64,000 bases of DNA from Cryobacterium suzukii (GTDB lineage Bacteria; Actinomycetota; Actinomycetes; Actinomycetales; Microbacteriaceae). Below are positions 36,105 to 45,471 of this stretch, piece after piece (position 1 is the stretch's first letter; the number at the start of each line of letters is the position of its first letter). The stretch is taken from positions 186,001 to 250,000 of the forward strand of contig NZ_SOHJ01000014.1 in NCBI RefSeq assembly GCF_004403185.1, given 5' to 3'. The position numbers and the translations under genes were made by a program. The notes below the pieces were generated by a model, which saw only the letters and a list, made by a program, of their open reading frames with translations, was not told the origin of the DNA and did no database searches.

Positions 36105-36119
36105 AGCTGTCAGACAGCT
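36105..36119. promoter_or_regulatory. Palindrome AGCTGTC-A-GACAGCT, candidate GntR operator
   Basis: A perfect 15-bp palindrome whose GTCAGAC core has the GT-N3-AC arrangement of FadR-family operators. It lies just upstream of the kinase gene, overlapping a TTGACT (36081-36086) / TAAGCT (36103-36108) promoter-like pair. A further 8-bp inverted repeat (36099-36106 with 36135-36142) surrounds it. Confidence 0.55.
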
Positions 36120-36156
36120 GACATCTGGCAGTGTCTTACAAGGGAGTAATGAAAGC

Positions 36157-37638
36157 ATGGACGAACGCGAAATCCTCGACGCTTATCCGGTCGGCGTCCG
36201 AGTGCCGGCCGCTGACGTTGCCCAGCGCGTTGCCGACACCGAACGCATCCTCGTCGTGCTTGATGACGATCCCACCGGTACGCAGTCGGTGTCCGACCTT
36301 CCGGTGCTCACCCACTGGGCGTCGAGTGACTTCGAGTGGGCGTTCGATCAGGGCGCTGCAGCTCTGTATGTGCTGACCAATACTCGCAGTCTCGATGCTG
36401 GGGCTGCGGCGGCGCGCAACCGCGAAATCGTTCAAAATGCCGTGTCCGCGGCCGCCAGCACCGGCCGGTCCATCGGATTTGTCAGCCGCAGCGATTCGAC
36501 CCTGCGCGGCCATTTCCCGCTGGAAACCGACGTCATCGCCGAAGAATTACTCGCGACGACGGGTATCGCCATCGACGGCGTGGTCATGGTTCCGGCGTTC
36601 CCCGATGCCAACCGGGTCACAATCGGCGGCGTGCACTACATGCGCCTCGCGAGCGGACTCACTCCGGTCGCTGAAACGGAGTTTGCCCGCGACGCCACCT
36701 TCGGTTTCGTGCACTCCGATCTTCCCGGTTATGTCCAGGAAAAGACCGGTGGACGTATCAGTGCCGCCGACGTGATCGTGCTCGACCTTGGCATCATCCG
36801 TTCCGGAGCCGCGGCTATCGCTGCCGCGATCGCGCCCGCCACCGATGCGATACCGATTTGCGCCGACGCTGTGACCGAAGATGACCTCCGGCTCCTGGCA
36901 CTTGGCCTGGACCTTGCCGAACGAGCCGGCAAGAACCTGCTGTACCGGGTCGGTCCGCCGTTTGTGCGTGCCCGCATCGGCCAGGAGAGTCGTGCACCCC
37001 TCACCGCTGACGAGATCTACGGCCGCACCGAACCTGCTCCGGGCGGCGGGCTGATCGTGGTGGGCTCCCACGTGGGCGTCACGACCCGGCAACTCGCGGC
37101 GCTCGTCGTGGCCCGACCGTCCGCTACCACGGTCGAACTCGATGTCGCCACGGTGATCGACTCTCCAGACCCGGCGGCTTATCTCGCCACCGTCGTTTCA
37201 CGCGTCGCCGACCGGCTGCGTACCGGCGATGTGATCGTGCACACGAGCCGGCTGCTCGTGAAAACGGATGATCCGGCGGCGAGCCTCGAGATCGCTCGAC
37301 GTGTGTCCGCTGCGGTCGTCGCCGTTGTGCAGGGCTCGCTGGTCGTACGTGCACCCCGGTTTGTGATCGCCAAGGGAGGAATCACGTCCAGTGACGTCGC
37401 CAGCGAGGGTCTCGGCATCCGCCATGCCATGGTGCGCGGGCCCATGTTGCCCGGCATCGTCTCGTTGTGGGAGCCCATGGACGGCCCAGCCGCCGGTATT
37501 CCCTACATCGTCTTCGCGGGCAACGTCGGTGACGACGACTCGCTCGCCCAGGTTGTCGCGACGTTGAGCGTCACCCCGCCCGCAGTACCCACCGTTACCG
37601 GCACGGACACCGCAGAATTGACTGGAGCTCACAAATGA
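36157..37638 (+). CDS. Four-carbon acid sugar kinase family protein (DUF1537, OtnK/DtnK-like)
   Basis: A 493-residue kinase of the DUF1537 family, which phosphorylates four-carbon acid sugars such as 3-oxo-tetronate or threonate/erythronate. The N-terminal domain has VVLDDDPTGTQSVSDL and the STLRGHFPLETD segment; the C-terminal nucleotide-binding half contains RFVIAKGGITSSDVA and PYIVFAGNVGD. GGGAG lies 10 nt before ATG 36157. It overlaps the dehydrogenase gene by 4 bp. With the dehydrogenase and GntP permease it forms an acid-sugar catabolic operon controlled by the adjacent GntR regulator. Exact substrate not predictable. Confidence 0.88.
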   Translation: MDEREILDAYPVGVRVPAADVAQRVADTERILVVLDDDPTGTQSVSDLPVLTHWASSDFEWAFDQGAAALYVLTNTRSLDAGAAAARNREIVQNAVSAAASTGRSIGFVSRSDSTLRGHFPLETDVIAEELLATTGIAIDGVVMVPAFPDANRVTIGGVHYMRLASGLTPVAETEFARDATFGFVHSDLPGYVQEKTGGRISAADVIVLDLGIIRSGAAAIAAAIAPATDAIPICADAVTEDDLRLLALGLDLAERAGKNLLYRVGPPFVRARIGQESRAPLTADEIYGRTEPAPGGGLIVVGSHVGVTTRQLAALVVARPSATTVELDVATVIDSPDPAAYLATVVSRVADRLRTGDVIVHTSRLLVKTDDPAASLEIARRVSAAVVAVVQGSLVVRAPRFVIAKGGITSSDVASEGLGIRHAMVRGPMLPGIVSLWEPMDGPAAGIPYIVFAGNVGDDDSLAQVVATLSVTPPAVPTVTGTDTAELTGAHK

Positions 37639-38555
37639 CTATTGCCACCCCCACCCCTCACGCCGCCAACTACAGCGTGGCCGTTCTCGGTCTCGGCGCC
37701 ATGGGACTGCCGATGGCCACCCGCCTGGCCAGCGCCCTGACCGTGCACGGTTTCGATATCGCACCGGCTCGCCTTGCGCTGGCAGCGGATGCCGGCATCA
37801 CTCCGTTCGATTCAGCCCGGAGCGCTGCCCACGGCGTTGACGCCGTGCTGCTCGCCGTGCGCAACGGGCAGCAGCTGCGCGACGTGCTTTTCGGTGAGGC
37901 CGGCATTGCCGGCGTGCTCACTCCGGGGGCCGTAGTCATCATGACGAGCACGGTCGGCATCGAGGATGTCGTCTCGGTCGCGGACCGGCTCGCTGACGCG
38001 GGCGTGCAGCTCGTCGACGCGCCGCTCAGTGGAGGCCCGGTTCGTGCCGGTCAGGGCGACCTGCTAATCGTGGTCGGTGCGGAGCCGAGCGCACGGGAGA
38101 AAGCCGCCCCGGTGCTCGATCTGCTGGCCTCCACGCTCAGTGTCATTGGCGACAAAGCCGGCGACGGCCAGGCGTTCAAGACCGTCAACCAGCTGCTCTG
38201 CGGGGTCCACATTGCTGTCGCCGCTGAGGCGCTCGCCCTCGCAGACTCGCTCGGGCTCAACGTGGAGAGCACCCTCGCCACGCTCTCGGCCGGTGCGGCT
38301 GGGTCGTTCATGCTGGCCAACCGAGGACCGCGCATGCTCGACGCCTACACGGAAGACGGAGCCGAGGTGCTCAGCCGGCTCGATATCTTTGTCAAGGACA
38401 TGGGCATCGTCACCGCGGCCGCGCGCAGTTTCGGCCTCGCCACGCCGGTCGCAGCCGCGGCCGAGCAGGTGTACCTCCTCGGTCAGGCCAGCGGGCTGGC
38501 CGCACGCGATGACTCCGCCGTCATTCGCGTGATCGCTCCGCACCCCTCCGTCTAG
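37635..38555 (+). CDS. 3-hydroxyisobutyrate-dehydrogenase-like oxidoreductase (LtnD/GarR type)
   Basis: A 306-residue beta-hydroxyacid dehydrogenase. The Rossmann loop GLGAMGLPMA is near residues 19-28, the DAPLSGGPVRAGQGDL substrate-binding motif is present, and the catalytic lysine K182 sits in AFKTVNQLL. It would oxidise L-threonate (LtnD) or reduce tartronate semialdehyde (GarR/GlxR); next to an OtnK-like kinase the threonate role is favoured. Its ATG overlaps the kinase stop (ATGA), so the pair is coupled. No OtnC-type decarboxylase is present in the locus. Confidence 0.88.
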   Translation: MTIATPTPHAANYSVAVLGLGAMGLPMATRLASALTVHGFDIAPARLALAADAGITPFDSARSAAHGVDAVLLAVRNGQQLRDVLFGEAGIAGVLTPGAVVIMTSTVGIEDVVSVADRLADAGVQLVDAPLSGGPVRAGQGDLLIVVGAEPSAREKAAPVLDLLASTLSVIGDKAGDGQAFKTVNQLLCGVHIAVAAEALALADSLGLNVESTLATLSAGAAGSFMLANRGPRMLDAYTEDGAEVLSRLDIFVKDMGIVTAAARSFGLATPVAAAAEQVYLLGQASGLAARDDSAVIRVIAPHPSV

Positions 38556-38617
38556 GCTGCGCAAACCGGCGCCCGTCGCGACCAGCCGCATTCACTTCGC
38601 TGACCAGATTCAGCTCG

Positions 38618-38661
38618 TTCGTCCCAGTTTGTTCGACCCAGTAATTCGACCCAGTAATTCG
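38618..38661. repeat. Short tandem repeat before the GntP gene
   Basis: Two exact 13-bp units TTCGACCCAGTAA (38632-38644, 38645-38657) are preceded by a diverged copy TTCGTCCCAGTTTG (38618) and followed by a partial TTCG. They lie just upstream of the permease ribosome-binding site; role unknown. Confidence 0.6.
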
Positions 38662-38676
38662 TCAAAGGAGACACCG

Positions 38677-40146
38677 ATGGAAACAGCCGTCCTGTTAGGC
38701 ATCGCAGTGGCAGGCATCGCGCTGCTGCTCGTGCTCATCATCAAATTCAAGGTGCAAGCGTTTGTCGCGCTTCTGCTGGTCAGCGTTATTGTGGCCCTCG
38801 CCGCGGGCATCCCGCTCGCCACCATCCCGGCCACCGCTGATGCCCCCGAGCGCCTGGGCATTATCCCGGCCATCGTCGCGGGAATGGGCGGAACTCTCGG
38901 TACCGTGGCCATTTTGGTCGCTCTCGGGGCCATGCTCGGTCGGTTGATCGAGGTGTCGGGGGGAGCGGCGAGCCTCGCCGGCCGGTTCACGACCCTGCTC
39001 GGTCCGAAGCGCGTCGCCGCCGCGCTCACCGCCGCTGCACTGGTGCTCGCGATTCCGGTATTCTTCGACGTCGGATTCATCATTTTGGTGCCGATCATCT
39101 ATGGGTTCTCCAAGATCGCCGGTCTCAACCCGGTGAAGTTCGGGCTGCCGGTCGCGGCCATCATGCTGACCGTGCACGTGGCCGTGCCGCCGCACCCCGG
39201 GATCGTCGGGGGCTCAGCGCTGCTCGGCACAGACCTCGGCTGGGTGACCATCCTCGGGCTGGTCATCGCATTGCCTCTCGGCCTCCTCGCGCACTATGTC
39301 GCCAAGTGGCTCAACCGTCGTGACTTCATCATGCTGCCCGCCACAGCGAAGGAGTTCGCACTGTTCGGCCCGTCCGAGCCGAGCGATTCCACCGGTTACA
39401 CCCCGGCGGGCCCGGCCGGCCGTTCGGTGGGTGTTGGAACGCTCACAAAGACCGAGGCACCGCCGACGGCCGGAACAATCCTCACCCTCATTCTGGTTCC
39501 GCTCGTGCTGATCATGGCGGGAACGATCGCGTCCACCCTGCTGCCCGCCGATGGAGGCCTCCGCCCGTTGTTCGCGTTCATCGGCAACCCCGTGTTCGCG
39601 CTGCTGGTCGCGCTGGCCCTCGCGTTCTACCTGCTGACTGTGCGCCGTGGCTGGTCGCTTTCGCACACCGGGGAGGTGCTCGAAGCCGCACTTCCTCCGG
39701 CCGCGATCGTCATTCTGGTCACCGGGGCCGGCGGTGCGTTTGCTCGGGTACTGACCGAAAGCGGGGTCGGCACAGCCCTGTCCGACACCCTCGCCGCAAC
39801 CGGCCTGCCCGTGCTCGTGCTCGCTTTTCTGATCTCCCTCGTGCTGCGCGTGTCTCAGGGCTCGGCGACCGTCGCGATCCTCACGACGGCCGGGCTGGTT
39901 GCCGAAACAGTTGCGTCCTCGGACTACTCCCCGATCCAGGTCGCGCTCATCACGCTCGCCATTGCCTTCGGCGCGCTCGGGCTGTCGCACGTCAACGATT
40001 CCGGTTTCTGGGTGGTCACTCGATATCTCGGATTGACCGTTGCCGACGGACTGCGCACCTGGACCGTGCTCACGACTGTGCTGGGCGTCGCCGGTTTCCT
40101 CATCGTCGGAATCCTGTGGATTCTGGTCGGCGGCTTAGGGGCCTGA
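38677..40146 (+). CDS. GntP family carboxylate/gluconate permease
   Basis: A 489-residue proton symporter of the GntP family for gluconate and related hydroxy acids. About 12 membrane helices are visible, with the family-typical VPPHPGIVGGSALLGTDLG after helix 5 and ILVTGAGGAFARVLTESGVG in the second half; RVSQGSATVAILTTAG and VNDSGFWVVTRY close the conserved core. AAAGGAG lies 6 nt before ATG 38677. It completes the regulator-kinase-dehydrogenase-permease locus and presumably imports its substrate acid. glpX follows in the same direction but with its own SD. Confidence 0.92.
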   Translation: METAVLLGIAVAGIALLLVLIIKFKVQAFVALLLVSVIVALAAGIPLATIPATADAPERLGIIPAIVAGMGGTLGTVAILVALGAMLGRLIEVSGGAASLAGRFTTLLGPKRVAAALTAAALVLAIPVFFDVGFIILVPIIYGFSKIAGLNPVKFGLPVAAIMLTVHVAVPPHPGIVGGSALLGTDLGWVTILGLVIALPLGLLAHYVAKWLNRRDFIMLPATAKEFALFGPSEPSDSTGYTPAGPAGRSVGVGTLTKTEAPPTAGTILTLILVPLVLIMAGTIASTLLPADGGLRPLFAFIGNPVFALLVALALAFYLLTVRRGWSLSHTGEVLEAALPPAAIVILVTGAGGAFARVLTESGVGTALSDTLAATGLPVLVLAFLISLVLRVSQGSATVAILTTAGLVAETVASSDYSPIQVALITLAIAFGALGLSHVNDSGFWVVTRYLGLTVADGLRTWTVLTTVLGVAGFLIVGILWILVGGLGA

Positions 40147-40287
40147 CTCTAATGATCGCAGTACCGGTGCGAGGAGGTCCTGCGCGACCCTCGCGTCGGT
40201 CGCGATAAGGTGACTCGGGCGGACAATCCGCGCGATCCGCCGCGCATCCGTCGTAATCGAAGTCGAACTTACGTCCGGGAGGACCTT

Positions 40288-41274
40288 TTGAACAGCACCG
40301 AGACCGCCACTCTGTTTCAACACCCCGACCGTAACCTCGCTATGGAGCTCGTGCGCGCCACCGAGGCCGCCGCCATTCGTGCCGTGCCCTTCATCGGCCG
40401 CGGCGACAAGAACGCCGCCGACAAGGCCGCCGTCGACGCTATGCGAGCCTTTCTAGGCACCGTCAACTTCGACGGACTCATTGTTATTGGTGAGGGCGAA
40501 AAAGACGAAGCCCCCATGCTCTTCAACGGGGAGCACGTCGGTAACGGACGTGGCCCCGCCTGCGATATCGCCGTGGACCCGATTGACGGCACGAGCCTCA
40601 CGGCGGCCGGTCGCCAGAACGCGGTCTCCGTCATCGCCGTGTCGGACCGCGGCACCATGCTCGACGCTTCCTCGATCTTCTACATGGACAAGATCGTCAC
40701 CGGTGCGGCCGGGCGCGGCGTCGTCAGCCTCGACCAGCCGATCGCCGACAACATCCGTGACCTGGCGCAGGCCATGAAGAAGCCGGTCGGGGAAATCACC
40801 ATCGCCGTGCTCGACCGCCCCCGCCACGCTGGCTTGATCGACGCCATTCGCAGTGCCGGTGCCGGTACCCGTCTCATGCTCGATGGCGACGTCGCAGGCG
40901 GAATCAATGCCGCCCGCTACGAGACCCGCATCGACATGTGCGTCGGTATCGGTGGAAGCCCGGAAGGCATCACCACGGCCTGCGCACTCAAGGCGCTTGG
41001 CGGCTACATGCAGGGACGCCTGGCCCCGAAGGACGACGCCGAACGCGCCAGAGGCGTTGCGGCCGGGCTCGACATCGACAAGCTGCTCGAGATCGACGAC
41101 ATGGTCAGCGGTGACAACACGTTCTTCGTGGCGACTGGTGTGACCGATGGCGGACTCGTCGACGGTGTGCGTCGCAAAGGCCCGATGATCCGCACCGAAA
41201 GCATCGTGCTGCGCTCGCGCTCGGGCACGTCCCGTCGTGTCATCGCGGAGCACCTCGCCGAGAAGTGGCTGTAG
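40288..41274 (+). CDS. glpX: Class II fructose-1,6-bisphosphatase
   Basis: A 328-residue metal-dependent FBPase of gluconeogenesis, the only FBPase type in many actinobacteria. Motifs: VIGEGEKDEAPML, AVDPIDGT (metal and substrate binding), the LDRPRHAGLIDAIR segment and the ITTACALKALGG strand. The TTG at 40288 is chosen because GGGAGG lies 5 nt upstream and the family N-terminus (LVRATEAAA) follows; the in-frame upstream start at 40210 lacks an SD. It is convergent with rmuC across a U-tract hairpin. The upstream gap 40147-40287 holds no clear gene. Confidence 0.93.
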   Translation: MNSTETATLFQHPDRNLAMELVRATEAAAIRAVPFIGRGDKNAADKAAVDAMRAFLGTVNFDGLIVIGEGEKDEAPMLFNGEHVGNGRGPACDIAVDPIDGTSLTAAGRQNAVSVIAVSDRGTMLDASSIFYMDKIVTGAAGRGVVSLDQPIADNIRDLAQAMKKPVGEITIAVLDRPRHAGLIDAIRSAGAGTRLMLDGDVAGGINAARYETRIDMCVGIGGSPEGITTACALKALGGYMQGRLAPKDDAERARGVAAGLDIDKLLEIDDMVSGDNTFFVATGVTDGGLVDGVRRKGPMIRTESIVLRSRSGTSRRVIAEHLAEKWL

Positions 41275-41308
41275 CTACTTCGATTGACTTCTCGGGCGTA
41301 ACCGAAAC

Positions 41309-41348
41309 TGCACGCCTCGGCTCTGTTGGTTCAGATGCGAGGCGTGCA
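41309..41348. terminator. Hairpin with U-tract after glpX
   Basis: An 11-bp perfect stem TGCACGCCTCG / CGAGGCGTGCA (41309-41319, 41338-41348) is followed on the + strand by ATTTTGATTG. It fits an intrinsic terminator for glpX and probably serves rmuC as well. Confidence 0.75.
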
Positions 41349-41393
41349 ATTTTGATTGTCGTCGGCACGGCGTTTGGCACGACGAGCCCCGCT

Positions 41394-42827
41394 TTACAGG
41401 TGTACCTCGGAATCAGATTCGTCGACAGCAGCGAGACGTCGGTTGATCACGCTATGTTTCGCCTCATTCAATTCAGCGCCGTCCAATTCAAATGGAAGGT
41501 CCAGCCGGACTCGTTCGGATGCTGGCGCCTCCAACTCGGGCGCGGTCAGTTTGCGCGGGGAATCATGGATGACAGTGGGTTCGGTGAGCAGCCCGATCTT
41601 GGTCTGGTCGATCCCGGGAAATTGCCGGGCGGTCACGAGCACTCGGGATTCGAGCGAGTTGGCGAACTTGTTGTAGCTGTCCACCGTGCGCTCCAGCGCT
41701 TTGCGCAGCGACTCGGCATGGCCTGATAGCGCACCGAGCCGCTGGTACAGGGCGTTGCCGAGGTCGAAGAGTTTCTGTGCCTCGTCGGTCACCGCCTGCT
41801 GCTGCCAGGTGAAAGCCACCGTCTTCAGCACCGCCCATAGATTCACCGGCGACGCCAGGGCCACCCGTTTACTGAACGAGTAATCCAGAATTGACGGGTC
41901 AGCCTCGAGCGCCGCCGACAGCAGGGACTCGCTCGGTATGAAGGCGATCACGAACTCCGGGCTGGCATCGAAACCTTCCCAGTAGGTTTTCTTGGCGAGC
42001 GCGTCGATGTGCGCGCGCACCGCTTTCACGTGCTTGTCGATCAGCAGCTTGCGGCGGGCTCCTTCCTCGCCGGTGGCCGTGTAGGGAATGGTGCTCGCCT
42101 CGATATAGTGCTCGAGCGGAACCTTGGCATCGATCGCAATCGACTTGTTGCCGGGCAGGCGCACGACCATGTCGGGCCGACCGAGCCCGGCATCTGTGGT
42201 GATGTTGGTCTGTGTGTTGAAATCCACATACTGGGCGAGGCCGGCGGCTTCAACCACGCGCCGAAGTTGGGTCTCACCCCAGACACCGCGGGTGCTGTTG
42301 GAACGCAGCGCGCTCGCGAGCGATTCGGTGGTCACCCGCAGTTGTTGGTCAGAGATCTGGGCTTGTTTGAGTTGCTCTGAGAGTGATCCGTACTGTTCGC
42401 TGCGCTGGGTTTCGAGCTCGGTGACCTTCTCCTGCATGGTGCGCAGGGTCTCACGCACGGGGCTAAGGGCTTCGAGTACGAGGTGTTCGCGTTTCTCCCG
42501 CTCGGACTGCAGTTGCTGATCGGAGCGTTGCCGTTCGCCAATTTCCCGCGCCGCGGCCCGGTCGTGCTCAATCTGCGCGGAGAGGCCGTCGACGGTGGCG
42601 AGGGCGGCCGACAACTCACTCTGCAGTGCGGCGCGAACGTTGGCCTCACTCGCCCGAGCCTCGGCGAGGGCCACCTGATGGCGTGCCTCAAGCACAGCGG
42701 GATCATCGATGGCCGGGTTGTGGCCGCTAGTGCCCGCGCTGCGACGTTGTACAAGCACTAGCGCGAGCAGGGCGCCTAGCGCGGCACCGACGACGAGACC
42801 GACAATCAAACTCAGCATTGGCTCCAT
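41394..42827 (-). CDS. rmuC: DNA recombination protein RmuC
   Basis: A 477-residue protein with an N-terminal membrane helix (~5-25), a long coiled coil (~50-175) and the C-terminal RmuC domain, including TRGVWGETQLRRVVEAAGL and SIAIDAKVPLEHYIEA, with the PD-(D/E)XK-like D-x-K. RmuC proteins are thought to limit DNA inversions and process branched DNA; the mechanism is not well known. The ATG lacks a Shine-Dalgarno; CAAACT lies six bases upstream. It is convergent with glpX. Confidence 0.93.
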   Translation of the reverse strand: MEPMLSLIVGLVVGAALGALLALVLVQRRSAGTSGHNPAIDDPAVLEARHQVALAEARASEANVRAALQSELSAALATVDGLSAQIEHDRAAAREIGERQRSDQQLQSEREKREHLVLEALSPVRETLRTMQEKVTELETQRSEQYGSLSEQLKQAQISDQQLRVTTESLASALRSNSTRGVWGETQLRRVVEAAGLAQYVDFNTQTNITTDAGLGRPDMVVRLPGNKSIAIDAKVPLEHYIEASTIPYTATGEEGARRKLLIDKHVKAVRAHIDALAKKTYWEGFDASPEFVIAFIPSESLLSAALEADPSILDYSFSKRVALASPVNLWAVLKTVAFTWQQQAVTDEAQKLFDLGNALYQRLGALSGHAESLRKALERTVDSYNKFANSLESRVLVTARQFPGIDQTKIGLLTEPTVIHDSPRKLTAPELEAPASERVRLDLPFELDGAELNEAKHSVINRRLAAVDESDSEVHL

Positions 42828-42901
42828 GCTTTAAGTTTGCCAGTGTCCACCGACATCGCCGAAATGACACTCGGATCAGGCGAATTGCTGGCTAGCTCCG
42901 A

Positions 42902-43516
42902 TTAGCTAAGCGCCATCGGCCCGTGCGTCGACGCGTGCTCCCGAGTGGCCACCGGCCCGATTACGCCGACCTTAACCCGGGTCACGTGGGCGAGCTGCTC
43001 AAGCGTCTCAACCTCGTGGCGCTCGGCCGCGTGAATGATGATGGCCGCGCAGGCCTCGGCGTCGGCGAGCGCGTTGTGGTGCGAGAAGTCCTCAAAGCCC
43101 GCCGCCATCGCCGCGACCGGCAGTCGATACGACTCCAGATGATAGGTGCGGCGGGCCACCTGGAGGCTGCAGACATAGCGAAAGTCGGGCACCGGCTGGC
43201 CGGTCACCGTAGACGCCGTCTTGATCACGCCGAGGTCGAATCCGGCGTTGTGGGCCACGAGGTCGTCGCCGTCAACGAAGGCGACCAGCTGCGGAAGTTG
43301 CTCGGCCCAGTTGGCCGCGCCCACGACATCCGCTGCGGTGATGCCATGAATACGGGTGTTCCACTCGGAGAATTCATCGTGGCCGGGGGGCGGCGCGATG
43401 AGCCAGTAGGCCGAATCGACGACCACGCCGTGACGAACTTTCACCATCCCGACCGAGCACGCCGAGGCGCCAGAGGAGTTGGCGGTTTCGAAATCGATTG
43501 CGGTAAAATTCAGCAC
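42902..43516 (-). CDS. DEDDh 3'-5' exonuclease (DnaQ-like)
   Basis: A 204-residue exonuclease. The DEDDh residues are visible: AIDFETAN (D8, E10), a central Asp in NAGFDLGVI and HNALADAEA (catalytic His and last Asp). The fold and length fit DNA polymerase III epsilon-like or RNase T-like exonucleases. The GTG 43516 immediately precedes the first motif. It is upstream of rmuC on the same strand with a 74 bp gap and divergent from ychF with 64 bp between. Proofreading versus repair role cannot be decided. Confidence 0.9.
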   Translation of the reverse strand: MLNFTAIDFETANSSGASACSVGMVKVRHGVVVDSAYWLIAPPPGHDEFSEWNTRIHGITAADVVGAANWAEQLPQLVAFVDGDDLVAHNAGFDLGVIKTASTVTGQPVPDFRYVCSLQVARRTYHLESYRLPVAAMAAGFEDFSHHNALADAEACAAIIIHAAERHEVETLEQLAHVTRVKVGVIGPVATREHASTHGPMALS

Positions 43517-43580
43517 ACCTTATGGTCTCACGGGCCACCGACAGAGCCCGCGTCCCGAGCTGCCGGTAGAATGATCTCTC

Positions 43581-44654
43581 GTGGCTCTTACTATTGCAAT
43601 CGTCGGACTCCCCAATGTGGGCAAGTCCACCCTCTTCAACGCCCTGACCAAGAACAACGTGCTCGCAGCGAACTACCCGTTCGCGACCATCGAGCCCAAC
43701 GTTGGAATCGTGAACCTGCCCGATTCGCGTCTGGCCGATCTGGCAACCATTTATGGCAGCAAGACCCTGCTGCCGGCACCGGTGTCGTTCGTCGACATCG
43801 CCGGCATCGTGCGTGGCGCGAGCGAGGGGGAGGGCCTCGGTAACAAATTCCTCGCCAACATTCGCGAAGCGGATGCCATCGCCCAGGTCATTCGCGGATT
43901 CGCTGACCCCGACGTGGTGCACGTCGACGGCAAGGTCAACCCGGCCGGCGATATGGAAACCATCAATACTGAGCTAATCCTCGCCGACCTGCAGACCCTC
44001 GAGAAGGCCGTGCTGCGCTTCGAGAAAGAGGTTAAGGGCCGCAAGATGGCGCCGCTCGTTCTGGAAACCGCGCTCAAGGCGCAGGGCATCCTCGACGGCG
44101 GACAGCCGCTGTCGTCGGCCACGCTCGACATTGAGCCGATCCGCGAGCTTGGCCTGCTGACCGCGAAGCCGTTCATCTATGTCTTCAACGTCGATGAGGC
44201 CGTGCTGCAGGACCAGGCCAGGCTCGACACCCTGGCCGCGCTCGTCGCTCCGGCGAACGCCGTGTTCCTCGACGCCAAGCTCGAGAGCGAGCTGAGCGAA
44301 CTCGACGCCGAAGACGCCGCCGAGATGCTCGCCTCGACCGGTCAGGCCGAGAGCGGCCTCGACCAGCTCGCCCGCATCGGCTTCGACACCCTCGGCCTGC
44401 AGACCTACCTCACGGCTGGCCCCAAAGAGTGCCGCGCCTGGACCATTCACAAGGGCTGGACCGCGCCGCAGGCCGCCGGAGTTATCCACACCGACTTCCA
44501 GAAGGGCTTCATCAAGGCGGAAATTTTCTCCTTCGAGGACCTCATGGCCGCCGGATCGATCGCCGAGGCCCGCTCCAAGGGCAAGGCCCGCATCGAGGGC
44601 AAGGAATACGTCATGCAGGACGGCGACGTGGTGGAGTTCAGGTTCAATGTATAG
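43581..44654 (+). CDS. ychF: Ribosome-binding ATPase YchF
   Basis: A 357-residue Obg-like ATPase (OLA1/YchF) with a ribosome-linked role. The G1 motif is GLPNVGKST; the G3 region is [12 protein letters not shown]; the G4 motif is NVDE rather than NKxD, as expected for the ATP-specific YchF. The C-terminal TGS domain ends [11 protein letters not shown] 43581 is preceded by TAGAAT eight bases upstream, suggesting a (near-)leaderless transcript. The last codons use rarer AGG, AAT and GTA, and a second copy of the last eight codons with other synonymous codons lies at 45472-45495. Confidence 0.96.
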   Translation: MALTIAIVGLPNVGKSTLFNALTKNNVLAANYPFATIEPNVGIVNLPDSRLADLATIYGSKTLLPAPVSFVDIAGIVRGASEGEGLGNKFLANIREADAIAQVIRGFADPDVVHVDGKVNPAGDMETINTELILADLQTLEKAVLRFEKEVKGRKMAPLVLETALKAQGILDGGQPLSSATLDIEPIRELGLLTAKPFIYVFNVDEAVLQDQARLDTLAALVAPANAVFLDAKLESELSELDAEDAAEMLASTGQAESGLDQLARIGFDTLGLQTYLTAGPKECRAWTIHKGWTAPQAAGVIHTDFQKGFIKAEIFSFEDLMAAGSIAEARSKGKARIEGKEYVMQDGDVVEFRFNV

Positions 44655-44707
44655 GCTCTAGCTCCTCACGTTCGTCATCACAGCAGCATCAATCGAAGGA
44701 GACCATC

Positions 44708-45382
44708 GTGCCTGTTATCGCCATCATCGGAGCCGGACCGGGACTCGGCGCAGCAGTTGCGCGAAGGTTCGGGCGCGAAGGCTTCTCAATTGCCCTGATC
44801 GCCAGAAACCAGTCGAAGTTGGACACTATGGCAGGCGAGCTCACCGCTGCCGGCTTCACCGCGAGTGCTTTCGCTGCGGATGTCCGCACACCGGCGTCGC
44901 TCGAAGCTGCCCTTGCGAATGCCGCAGCAGAGCTCGGGCCCATCACCGCGCTGCAATATAGCCCGCTCCCGTCGCGCGACTACCTGAAGCCGGTGCTTGA
45001 GATGACTCCGGAGCTGGCGTTAGAGGCACTGCAGTTCTCGGCCCTTGGGCTCATCCACGCGGTGCGTGCGGTGCTTCCGGCGATGCAGCAGGCAGGTAGC
45101 GGCAGCATCATCATGATCAACGGCGGAACCTCGGTGAAGGCCCGCGCCGGCTTCGCCGGCACCTCGATCGCTTTCCCCGCCGAGAGCGCCTACGGCGAGA
45201 TGCTCCACGATGCCCTCGAGGGTGAGGGCATCCGTGTCAACCAACTGGTGATTCCTGGCGGAATCCCACAGCTGCAGCTTGCCAACGGCATTGATGGCGT
45301 CGCCGATCGTATCTGGGATCTCCACGCCGTTGCCGGTCCGTTCCGCACCATGCTCATCCCGCTTGAGGACGGCAGGGAGTAG
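44708..45382 (+). CDS. SDR family NAD(P)-binding protein without the YxxxK motif
   Basis: A 224-residue short-chain dehydrogenase-type Rossmann protein. The cofactor loop is GAGPGLGAAVARRF (residues ~7-20), and the central part has IIMINGGTSVKA. Where SDR enzymes carry YxxxK the sequence reads SAYGEML, so the catalytic Lys is missing and oxidoreductase activity in the usual way is uncertain; the family has other such members. The GTG 44708 has GAAGGAG nearby. It is bracketed by the ychF stop and a duplicate ychF 3' end, which suggests it was inserted here as a cassette. Confidence 0.8.
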   Translation: MPVIAIIGAGPGLGAAVARRFGREGFSIALIARNQSKLDTMAGELTAAGFTASAFAADVRTPASLEAALANAAAELGPITALQYSPLPSRDYLKPVLEMTPELALEALQFSALGLIHAVRAVLPAMQQAGSGSIIMINGGTSVKARAGFAGTSIAFPAESAYGEMLHDALEGEGIRVNQLVIPGGIPQLQLANGIDGVADRIWDLHAVAGPFRTMLIPLEDGRE

Positions 45383-45471
45383 GGCTGTAGCTGTCGTACC
45401 GCACTGCGGTTTGAACCCGCCACTGCACCCCGACACAAAGTCACGTCTCTGACGTTCATCGGAAACGAAAA

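Noticed and set aside
35351..40146. Recent horizontal island for the acid-sugar operon
   Set aside because: No integrase, tRNA junction or direct repeats at its ends, and codon use looks like the neighbours.
40135..40323. A 62-codon leftward frame between gntP and glpX
   Set aside because: It overlaps the glpX start and SD; its sequence has a vague protein look but no motif or own ribosome-binding site.
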